A DNA stretch of 64,000 nt, from NCBI GenBank assembly GCA_964587105.1, contig CAZPKG010000011.1, forward strand, positions 1-64,000. Reading direction: 5' to 3'. Each line of letters begins with the position of its first letter. Position 1 is the first letter of the stretch. The stretch comes from JABWCQ01 sp964587105 (GTDB lineage Bacteria > Electryoneota > RPQS01). Under the pieces are notes generated by a model. The model did no database searches and had not been told where the DNA came from. It saw only the letters and a list, made by a program, of their open reading frames with translations. A program made the translations under genes and the position numbers. Below, piece by piece: positions 51,756 through 58,972 of the stretch.

Positions 51756-51800
51756 CCTACCCGCACTTAATTCAGAAAACTCCACCATGCAAGCCTCAAG

Positions 51801-51832
51801 CAAAGAAAAGCGGCCCGGTGAGGGGCCGCTTC
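51801..51832 (-). terminator. Array terminator after paralogue 6
   Basis: AAGCGGCCC / GGGCCGCTT stem (51808-51816, 51823-51831) followed by a T-rich tract on the minus strand. Confidence 0.8.
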
Positions 51833-51871
51833 AATCGGGCAGATTGCTGTCCGCCCTGACATGATCACGGA

Positions 51872-54199
51872 TCATTCGTTGAATTTAACGTGTGGTTCAC
51901 TCGGCGGTGCGGCGATTGCTTGCGGGCAGTTCACGACCAAAACGACGTTCATGTAACTCAGTGAGGAAAACAAAGCCTGTGAATGATGTCCTACACCAAA
52001 GTTACTTGAGCCATAAGAAACATATCCTGCGGGATATACTGCGTTCGGATCGGTTGTGTAATACACCGTAGTTGTACCGGCTTCGGGTTGCCACCACTCA
52101 ATTGTGAACGTGGAACCTCCTTCAAACCTGATGGTCAAACTGTCTGCTTGTTCGCAAATAATCGGTTCACTTAGACAGAACGCGTAATCCACTCCGTTGC
52201 ACGGCCCGTAATTGTCGCCGAACTCAGACGTCGCCCAGGCGAAGATGCAATTCGGATCGTTCACTTTAACCACACTGACTGTTCCCGACTGAATGGTGCA
52301 CGGTGGATTGAGCGCGACGGTGTATTCGTGCATGTTCATCATCGAATAATAGACCGGAGGTAAAACCGTTCCGACCGTGGTGACGTTGTAGGTTTGTGTC
52401 GCGGCTCCGTCTGTAAACGTGATGACAAATTGCTCCGGCACCGCGTCGCAGAAGCGCGAAAATCCCCAGTAACGAATGGAACCAATCGGGCCGGTCACCG
52501 AATAATTGTCGCAGCGAGTGGCAAAGTCTTCATGCGAAGCATAATCGTTGCCGTTTTCATCGGGAAGCCACGGGTATTGACCGAACATCGAAAGATTTGC
52601 ACAGCCCGGACGTGAGGCACACGCGCCTGTCGAGCAAGGTTCTCCGACAGTAAAATGTCCGTTCAAAACTTCACACTCGGAAATGGTCGTTGTCTGACAG
52701 CTTGGTGAAGTTGGATTGCCGTAACAGCACGAACCTGTACACTCTGTGATATTGAGCGTATAATCTCCGCAATCGTAAATGAATCCATTTGTTACAGTCA
52801 GGTAGTAAACACCGGGCGGAAAACCGACACACCCAAGCGATGACAGCCCAAGCTGCTGTCCGCAACCGTCGTTATCCGACACAATAGTATTTGAGCAGCA
52901 AGAGTACTCAATCTGAAGGTAGCTGTCCCAATTGACGGGTCCACCGCATAGCGAAATATTCCAATAGGCTGTCTGCGGCACAACCAAAGCCCATGTATCC
53001 TTGTAAGAGTCCCATCCTCCGCAATCGACAAATGGCCCGCAATTATTGCCCGTATAAACACCGGGACCTGTAATCACGCCGCCGTCAACTGTACAGCCGC
53101 TCTCAGGAAGCGGTTCAGCCTTAAATCTGTATTCCCGGTAGTCGTTTATCCCCGTGAATCCCGGCGGTGCAATCCAGAGATTGTATGTGCCCGGTTGGAT
53201 CAGCGGCGAAATATAGGTTGTCGTCGAACAAGGATTCTGAAGTAGCGGCGCTTGCCAGATAATTGACCACGGGCAGTTATCCGTTACGAGGATGGCGTAC
53301 AGACGGACCTCGCTCGTCAAAGTTAATTTTACTGAGCACGCTTCCGAAAAAGTTATCCGGTATGCGTCAACATCGCGTTGCGATTCTCCGTTGCCGTCCA
53401 GATAATTGAATGTGCGGCCGCAAACCGTTTGAAACGGCAAAATTGTCTGAACCGCCTGCGACGGCACACTGCATCCGCCGTTGCAATCGTTGATCTCATG
53501 TCCCGGAGCGCGCGTCTCGGCACATTCGATGACGTCGTTCGGCTGACATAAAATTTCGCAATTGTCGTGAATGGTCAGCACATAGTCTCCCGAACTGCTG
53601 CTATAGCCGTCCACGTAAATATAATACGGAGTTCCGCCGGTCAGAGTCAGCGTAATCAGCGATGTCGTTCCCGGCCCGCTATCATCATCGCCGCCGACCT
53701 GTGCGTTGCCCGGACAGGGGCCGCCGCCGATGATATACAGATAGGTGTCGTAACTGCTGCCTTCTGTGGTAATCGTATAGCTCAACGTGTGCGACGGCAC
53801 GAACGAATAGACTACGTCCGGCGCTGAGGTAAGGCCGCACGGCGAATAGGGCGCGTGATTGTCCGCGTAACCTGTCGTTGTGCCCGTCACCACAATCGGC
53901 ATTCCGGAAAGCGGCGCTCCCGGACAGGTGTCCGTACCCTGGTCAAGAGGATTGCGATCTCCGCGAACCTCGCGCTGTGCGTAGAGCGCGCTGAGTTGTT
54001 CTTTCAGATTGGCATAGACTACAGGGTCAGGAGCGCTGGCGCTCAAACCGCCGTCAATTTGAAATTCCAATTCTCGAATCTGCTGTTCAACCGGCATTAA
54101 CTCTTGAGGATTCAATGCCGTGTTTTGTGCAAACACCTCCGAGTGGGTCACGAAAAAAAGTCCCAACAATGTCAAAATAGTCGCGGCGAACCTCATCAT
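51872..54199 (-). CDS. Secreted PPC-repeat protein, array paralogue 6
   Basis: A 775-residue protein: signal peptide (MMRFAATILTLLGLFFVTHSEVFAQ), one coil (LMPVEQQIRELEFQI ... YANLKEQLSALYAQREVRGDRNPLDQG), PPC domains (SSYDTYLYIIGGGPCPGNAQV, YYIYVDGYSSSSGDYVLTI), cysteine module (GSCCYGNPTSPSC), IGSIRYWGFS domain, and FnIII-like end (FTIEWWQPEAGTTTVYYTTDPNAVYPAGY). It lacks the first coil of paralogues 1-3. AGGAGATATG gives a good ribosome site. It is flanked on both sides by propeller genes with T9SS tails. Confidence 0.82.
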   Translation of the reverse strand: MMRFAATILTLLGLFFVTHSEVFAQNTALNPQELMPVEQQIRELEFQIDGGLSASAPDPVVYANLKEQLSALYAQREVRGDRNPLDQGTDTCPGAPLSGMPIVVTGTTTGYADNHAPYSPCGLTSAPDVVYSFVPSHTLSYTITTEGSSYDTYLYIIGGGPCPGNAQVGGDDDSGPGTTSLITLTLTGGTPYYIYVDGYSSSSGDYVLTIHDNCEILCQPNDVIECAETRAPGHEINDCNGGCSVPSQAVQTILPFQTVCGRTFNYLDGNGESQRDVDAYRITFSEACSVKLTLTSEVRLYAILVTDNCPWSIIWQAPLLQNPCSTTTYISPLIQPGTYNLWIAPPGFTGINDYREYRFKAEPLPESGCTVDGGVITGPGVYTGNNCGPFVDCGGWDSYKDTWALVVPQTAYWNISLCGGPVNWDSYLQIEYSCCSNTIVSDNDGCGQQLGLSSLGCVGFPPGVYYLTVTNGFIYDCGDYTLNITECTGSCCYGNPTSPSCQTTTISECEVLNGHFTVGEPCSTGACASRPGCANLSMFGQYPWLPDENGNDYASHEDFATRCDNYSVTGPIGSIRYWGFSRFCDAVPEQFVITFTDGAATQTYNVTTVGTVLPPVYYSMMNMHEYTVALNPPCTIQSGTVSVVKVNDPNCIFAWATSEFGDNYGPCNGVDYAFCLSEPIICEQADSLTIRFEGGSTFTIEWWQPEAGTTTVYYTTDPNAVYPAGYVSYGSSNFGVGHHSQALFSSLSYMNVVLVVNCPQAIAAPPSEPHVKFNE

Positions 54200-54222
54200 A
54201 TCTCCTTTTAATGTTGTTCACA

Positions 54223-54252
54223 AATTTACATCAATATGACACCCCGAGTCAA
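54223..54252 (-). promoter_or_regulatory. Promoter of array paralogue 6
   Basis: TTGACT, 18 bp, TAAATT on the minus strand, 24 bp upstream of the ATG. Confidence 0.5.
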
Positions 54253-54271
54253 CTCTTCGAAGCCATTCCGA

Positions 54272-54336
54272 GAAAAAAAAGAGCGGCCCGGTTAGGGGCC
54301 GCTCATGAGCGGGCGGCACGCCTGCCGCCCCTACAT
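54272..54336 (-). terminator. Array terminator plus family D repeat
   Basis: GAGCGGCCC / GGGGCCGCTC stem followed by an eight-base T-run on the minus strand. A GGGCGGCACGCCTGCCGCCC family D palindrome (about 54309-54328) lies between it and the stop codon at 54346. Confidence 0.8.
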
Positions 54337-54345
54337 TTCTTCATG

Positions 54346-55797
54346 TTACTTCAGAAAAACCGCTCTTTGCACGGCATTGAAGGCCGGAGATTCGAGTTTT
54401 ACGAAATACGTTCCGCTGGACAAATTCTCGCCGCTGAATTGCATCGAGTGTGCTCCGCTTGCGAAATGACCGTCGTACAAAACACTTGCTTCGCGGCCCA
54501 GCACATCATAGACCACCAACCGTCCCGTGACTTCGCGCGGCAAATCAAATGCGATGTTCGCCGTGTTGTTGAACGGGTTGGGGTAGATGGGATGGAGGGA
54601 GAATTCTGATGGAATAGGGGAAGGGTCTTCCACGGAAAGTGCGGGATCCGTGCCGGTTCTGACTAACCATATGTCCCAATCAATCGCACCGAATGACAAT
54701 GTCTGACCGCCCAATACGAATCCGCCGTTCGATGTGACAGCAACAGACTCGCAATATTCCGTGTTGCCACCGCCAAACGTACGACTCCACAGAATTGTGC
54801 CTGTAGAAGATAGCCGAACCAGCCAAACATCGTCGTTTCCTGCGCCGAATGAATAGGTTGAACCTGCGAGAATGTACCCACCGTCTGAAGTTTGCTGAAG
54901 CGAGTAGCAGAACTCATCAAATGCTCCGCCGTATGTGTGAACCCACTCGAGAGTGCCATTACCGTCGGTTTTTACAAGATAAAAATCGCGCTCACCCGAA
55001 CCACCAGACTGAGTGTGGCCAGCCAACGCGAAGCCACCATCAGAAGTCTTTATCATGTCGTAGGCGACATCATTTGTGCCCCAGCCGAATGTCCGACTCC
55101 AGAGCATCTGGCCAGTGGAACTCGTTCGGACTAACCATGCATCTGCCTCGCCTGCGCCAAAGGATGTAGTATAACCAGCCAGCGCATAGCCGCCGTCGGC
55201 AAGCTGCTGGACCGAATAGCAAACTTCTGCCGCGTATCCGCCGAACGTCTGTGTCCACTGGTCTTCGCCTGCGGCATCTGTTTTAATCAACCAGAAATCT
55301 GATTCACCAGCGCCAAACGAGCGGGTTTCGCCGCCGATCGCGAATCCACCGTCGGTAGTCTCTACAAGCGCATTAGCCATATCCCAGGATGCGCCGCCCC
55401 AGTAGCTGATGGCTTGTGGATCACCAACCGCTGAGTAAGTCGCGAAGTAAACATCTTCTTGCCCTGCACCATATGAAGTTGTCAGTCCGGCCATGGCGTA
55501 TCCGCCGCCCGAACGGATGACGACATCGTTCGCGGCTTCTGTCAAAGTGCCTCCAAGCATCCGCGTCCATTCTGCATTTCCATTGACATCCGTCTTGACC
55601 AACCACGCGTCAACATCCGATGGACTGAAATTCGTTCTTCCCCCCAAAATGAATCCACCGTCAGCGGACTCATGGACAGACTTGCAAAGATCAACTTCTG
55701 TCCCGCCGTACATGCGGCTCCACAGGCTGTCAACGGGTTGTGCAATAACATTGCACCCAAACCCGACCAACAACAGAATATGTATTGTACTCTTCAT
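54346..55797 (-). CDS. Secreted tandem-repeat propeller protein with T9SS tail
   Basis: A 483-residue protein: signal peptide (MKSTIHILLLVGFGCNVIAQ), about seven repeats of some 50 residues built on the pattern TSDGGYILAGSTYSFGAGNDDVWLVRLSSTGTILWSRTFGGG, and a type A T9SS sorting domain (IYPNPFNNTANIAFDL ... VQRAVFLK). The repeats are of the delta-60/SBBP-like propeller kind. The tail is nearly identical to those of the two LVIVD genes while the bodies are unrelated. GAGGTCAAG precedes the ATG. It is probably a surface protein. Confidence 0.85.
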   Translation of the reverse strand: MKSTIHILLLVGFGCNVIAQPVDSLWSRMYGGTEVDLCKSVHESADGGFILGGRTNFSPSDVDAWLVKTDVNGNAEWTRMLGGTLTEAANDVVIRSGGGYAMAGLTTSYGAGQEDVYFATYSAVGDPQAISYWGGASWDMANALVETTDGGFAIGGETRSFGAGESDFWLIKTDAAGEDQWTQTFGGYAAEVCYSVQQLADGGYALAGYTTSFGAGEADAWLVRTSSTGQMLWSRTFGWGTNDVAYDMIKTSDGGFALAGHTQSGGSGERDFYLVKTDGNGTLEWVHTYGGAFDEFCYSLQQTSDGGYILAGSTYSFGAGNDDVWLVRLSSTGTILWSRTFGGGNTEYCESVAVTSNGGFVLGGQTLSFGAIDWDIWLVRTGTDPALSVEDPSPIPSEFSLHPIYPNPFNNTANIAFDLPREVTGRLVVYDVLGREASVLYDGHFASGAHSMQFSGENLSSGTYFVKLESPAFNAVQRAVFLK

Positions 55798-55841
55798 TTC
55801 TTGACCTCACTGTCCATTTTTGGATAAAAAACTCCATTATT

Positions 55842-55870
55842 AATATCGGTAATGCGATAGCTAATGTCAA
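55842..55870 (-). promoter_or_regulatory. Promoter of the tandem-repeat propeller gene
   Basis: TTGACA, 17 bp, GATATT on the minus strand, 45 bp upstream of the ATG at 55797. The -10 box is weaker than in other array genes. Confidence 0.45.
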
Positions 55871-55917
55871 GCAGATTCTAATTGTACCCAAGAAATTGTT
55901 CGAAACGGAGACGTTTT

Positions 55918-55946
55918 ACGAAAAGAGCGGCCTTGTCGGGCCGCCC
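55918..55946 (-). terminator. Array terminator after the second LVIVD gene
   Basis: GCGGCC / GGCCGC stem with an A-run on the plus-strand left side, read as a short T-run on the minus strand. Stop codon at 55969. Confidence 0.72.
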
Positions 55947-55968
55947 TTGCGAGAGAACGATTAAGCTG

Positions 55969-57222
55969 CTACTTCAGCAAAACGACTTTCTGTGTTGCGT
56001 TAAAGGTTGGTGTTTCGAGTTTAATAAAATATGTTCCGGACGACAGACCGTTGCCATTAAATTGCATCTGATGACTTCCTGCCGCGAGTTTGCCGTCGTA
56101 CAATGTATTTGTCATTCTCCCCAGCACATCATAGACCACCAACCGTCCCGTGACTTCGCGCGGCAAATCGAAACTGATGTTCGCCGTGTTGTTGAACGGG
56201 TTGGGGTAGATGGGATGGAGAGAGAATTGGGAGACGACGGTGTTGGGAGTCTCAATAATCGGTAAGGCGGTCGAAATATCAAAGATCTCGACTCCGAATA
56301 AATCGTTGACATAGACAATATTGTCATCGAGAATCAATTGGTGGCTGTACCAGCTCAAGCGATGCCAGCCGACGTTTTGAAAATTCGCAGGATCAGCAAC
56401 GCTGTAAATTTGCAGACCCGGCAACCCTTTTGCCGTCGCAGCCACAACATCGCCGACAGCCTGAATATCCGTGAACATCACATCGGTTTGATGGAAGTCG
56501 CCAATGAGCAAAGGTGTTGTCGGCTCAGAGATGTCAATAACCTCAATTCGACCCCAATAGGTTGTGGTGAACGCGCGATTACCGGAAACCGAGATGTCAT
56601 AGGCCCCATACGAAGTCCGATAGACACCGACTTCAGTTGGGATTGTGATGTCACTGATGTCAAGGATTCGCACGCCACTGTCAGCACAAGCGACGTAAGC
56701 GTAGTTGCCGACGACGTCAACATCTACCGGATAGCTACTCCAGAAATCTCCCGGCGGATCATACGTACCAACAAGTTCCGGCGCGGTTGGAATGCTAAGG
56801 TCGAGAATGGACAGAGTCGTGGTGCCAGCCAAAAAAGCATGTGTGCCGAAAACTTTGACTTTCCAACTTGAAACATCCGAGACTCCGACTTCAACCGGTG
56901 CCGCAGGATTCACGATGCTGATGATGTGAAGGCCATCTGATGCGCCGGAGACATAGGCGTAGTCACCCAATAGCGCTACGTCAAATAACGATTCGTCCGA
57001 TTCCAGAAAGGAAATCTCTGTCCATTCCGCCGGTTCGCGGGCATCCAAGACGTGCAAACCCTGACCGCCTTCCGCCGCGTAAATGAATCCGTCGCGAACG
57101 GCAATTTGCCCCAACTCCGGCCCGCTCGCAATGCTAATCCGTGACAGCAGGCTCGTATTCAAACTATCCTGACCAAAGACGAAGAGTGGCAGACAAAGCA
57201 AAGCAAAAATGAAGCTGCGCAT
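55969..57222 (-). CDS. LVIVD propeller protein with T9SS tail
   Basis: A 417-residue intact LVIVD protein: signal peptide (MRSFIFALLCLPLFVFGQ), about seven LVIVD repeats (LHIISIVNPAAPVEV, LSILDLSIPTAPELV, VRILDISDITIPTEV, IEVIDISEPTTPLLI), and a type A T9SS tail (IYPNPFNNTANISFDL ... TQKVVLLK). It begins with the same QDSLN stretch as the broken LVIVD gene, so the two are paralogues. GGAGG lies 8 bp before the ATG. It is divergent from the portal gene. Confidence 0.87.
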   Translation of the reverse strand: MRSFIFALLCLPLFVFGQDSLNTSLLSRISIASGPELGQIAVRDGFIYAAEGGQGLHVLDAREPAEWTEISFLESDESLFDVALLGDYAYVSGASDGLHIISIVNPAAPVEVGVSDVSSWKVKVFGTHAFLAGTTTLSILDLSIPTAPELVGTYDPPGDFWSSYPVDVDVVGNYAYVACADSGVRILDISDITIPTEVGVYRTSYGAYDISVSGNRAFTTTYWGRIEVIDISEPTTPLLIGDFHQTDVMFTDIQAVGDVVAATAKGLPGLQIYSVADPANFQNVGWHRLSWYSHQLILDDNIVYVNDLFGVEIFDISTALPIIETPNTVVSQFSLHPIYPNPFNNTANISFDLPREVTGRLVVYDVLGRMTNTLYDGKLAAGSHQMQFNGNGLSSGTYFIKLETPTFNATQKVVLLK

Positions 57223-57261
57223 AGCCGAATCCTCCGTTTAGTGTTAAAACTATCCAACTGC

Positions 57262-57290
57262 AAGATAAGGCCCAATTTCCCCAGAGTCAA
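57262..57290 (-). promoter_or_regulatory. Promoter of the second LVIVD gene
   Basis: TTGACT, 17 bp, TATCTT on the minus strand, 40 bp upstream of the ATG at 57222. Confidence 0.62.
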
Positions 57291-57316
57291 TGTTTCACTA
57301 ACCGAAATTTTTCAGA

Positions 57317-57562
57317 TTCCGGTCGGGTTGCGGCAGACCTTAACCCGACTCGGCGAATCAGCGGTCGTCATTCTGAAGGTTTCAGCAGAAACCTGAAGAA
57401 TCTCTCTGATTCCGGCGGGGAATCCCCACCGGGACAGGCCGCTGCGCTAAATCCCCGCTCGGCGATCACGCCCGCAATCAGCAGAGGGGTTCTTCACTAC
57501 GCCGAGCCTACGTTCAGAATGACGACGGAAGGAATGCCGAGCCTTCATTCAGAATGACGACG
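57317..57562. repeat. Repeat stack before the portal gene (families C and B)
   Basis: The 388-bp gap between the divergent LVIVD and portal genes holds a GATTCCGGTCGGGTTGCGGC...CCCGACTCGGCG family C element (57317-57358) and a GTCATTCTGAAGG family B element (57366-57412). A second family C element (57411-57466) and a compound TTCTTCACTACG...TTCAGAATGACGACG element with a tandem end (57486-57562) follow. No clear plus-strand promoter for the portal gene was recognised. Confidence 0.75.
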
Positions 57563-57610
57563 ATCTTAAAATATCAACTGCAACCCCAATAACCCCAAAA
57601 AAAACCCACC

Positions 57611-58903
57611 ATGATCTCCTTTTTCAAGAAAAACAACCTCCAAGAACTTCCAGCGCGGGTTTCAACACAGCGCGCAACCAACTACAAACCCGTTCCCGTG
57701 CCCAATGAGGCCATTTCGCCACCGAGAAGTGTGACCGGCAATCTGTTCACGGCCACGCTCGATGGCAACGAATTCATCTGGACCGGAACGAACCGTGCCG
57801 AGTTCTATCGCTACTTGCGCGATCATGTGCCGATAATTTCATCGGCGGTGTGGGCGTGGGTGCATCTGTGCGCGACGCCGCAAAGCTATACACTGACCGG
57901 AAGCGAAGACGAAAAGCGTAAGGCTGATGCAATATTGTCGGCGCTCGACAAACGGATGCTTGAAAATCCGCTCGTGCGGCGCGGTGGTATCGCGCATGTG
58001 ACCGAGCAATTCTTTCTCGAACTCTTCACAACCGGAAGATTCTGCGGCGAAATCATTCCACTTCCCGACGGCAAAGGAATTGATTACTTCCACACGATTG
58101 ACGCCGACTTGATTCAATGGGAGCGCGACGGAAAATGGAAAGCCTATCTCGAAGATGACAAAGGCAAGCGCACATATTTGAATCCGGCGCGGTTTTTCTA
58201 CGCGTCGCTCGGCAGTGACATTCACAATCCGCGCGGGATTGAGCCGCTGGCGTCGATTCCGTTTGTGGCGCAAATTCAGGAGGCGATGCTCTCGGACATG
58301 GCCCGCAGCGCACGGATGGCCGGAACGCCGCGCTTGCAAATCAAAGTCACTCCGCCCAAAGCCTACCAGCATGAAACGGACAAAGAGTATCAGGCACGCG
58401 CGAACAGATATTTCGACGATACAGTGTCGCAATTCCGCAAGCTTGACCCTGATGACAACATCTTCACATGGGACGACGTGGAAATCACGCTAATCGGCGG
58501 CGACACGAACCGCAATTTTACGTGGCGATTAAACCGCGAGCAGGTGATTGAAGACGTGATTACAGGATTGCGATTGTATCCGTGGGTGCTGGGTCGTTCG
58601 CATGGCACCACGAAAAACTGGGTTGAAGCGCAGTTCAATCTGCTGATGCAAATTGTCGATTCGGTGCAAAATCTCGGCAAGAGTCTCGGTAATTTTCTGC
58701 GCAATACGGAGCTTTCCATGCAGGGCAATCTGTGCAAATCCGAACATGTCTTTGAACCAAACCAAGACCCGTTTCAGCTTTCGAGAATGCAGGCCCGCAA
58801 CATCGAGTTTGACACAATTGACAAAAAGGTCAAGCGCGGTTACATCTCCAAAGACGACGGCGCGCGAGAGTTGGGTTATCAGAAGGCGTTTAGCTCGGAA
58901 TAG
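57611..58903 (+). CDS. Phage portal protein
   Basis: A 430-residue portal-type protein. Typical parts are VPIISSAVWAWVHLCATPQSYTL (N-terminal wing), GRFCGEIIPLPDGKGIDYFHTIDADLIQWERDGKWKAYLED, a NPARFFYASLGSDIHNPRGIEPLASI loop and a long helical crown/stem region (EAQFNLLMQIVDSVQNLGKSLGNFLRN). The portal forms the dodecameric gate through which the terminase pumps DNA. It stands alone, 21.3 kb from the terminase on the same strand, between two minus-strand array genes. No ribosome site precedes the ATG (AACCCACC). The frame is intact, so it is probably still selected or recently so. Confidence 0.85.
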   Translation: MISFFKKNNLQELPARVSTQRATNYKPVPVPNEAISPPRSVTGNLFTATLDGNEFIWTGTNRAEFYRYLRDHVPIISSAVWAWVHLCATPQSYTLTGSEDEKRKADAILSALDKRMLENPLVRRGGIAHVTEQFFLELFTTGRFCGEIIPLPDGKGIDYFHTIDADLIQWERDGKWKAYLEDDKGKRTYLNPARFFYASLGSDIHNPRGIEPLASIPFVAQIQEAMLSDMARSARMAGTPRLQIKVTPPKAYQHETDKEYQARANRYFDDTVSQFRKLDPDDNIFTWDDVEITLIGGDTNRNFTWRLNREQVIEDVITGLRLYPWVLGRSHGTTKNWVEAQFNLLMQIVDSVQNLGKSLGNFLRNTELSMQGNLCKSEHVFEPNQDPFQLSRMQARNIEFDTIDKKVKRGYISKDDGARELGYQKAFSSE

Positions 58904-58906
58904 AAA

Positions 58907-58958
58907 CAGGGCACCACACCTGTGATGCCCTGAAAAAACTACCGGCGGCCTCCGGCCG
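58907..58958. terminator. Terminator region between portal and array paralogue 7
   Basis: Two hairpins lie between the convergent stops (58903 plus, 58973 minus): CAGGGCA / TGCCCTG (58907-58932) and CGGCC-TCC-GGCCG (58946-58958). Read on the minus strand, the second is followed by TTTTTT (58938-58933), a good terminator for paralogue 7. Confidence 0.65.
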
Positions 58959-58972
58959 TCCTCAAGAATCGC

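Noticed and set aside
36366..57222. Array proteins as phage tail fibres or receptor-binding proteins of the split phage
   Set aside because: They lie on the opposite strand, have Sec signal peptides and own promoters, and two paralogues lie outside the split. They look like host secreted proteins.
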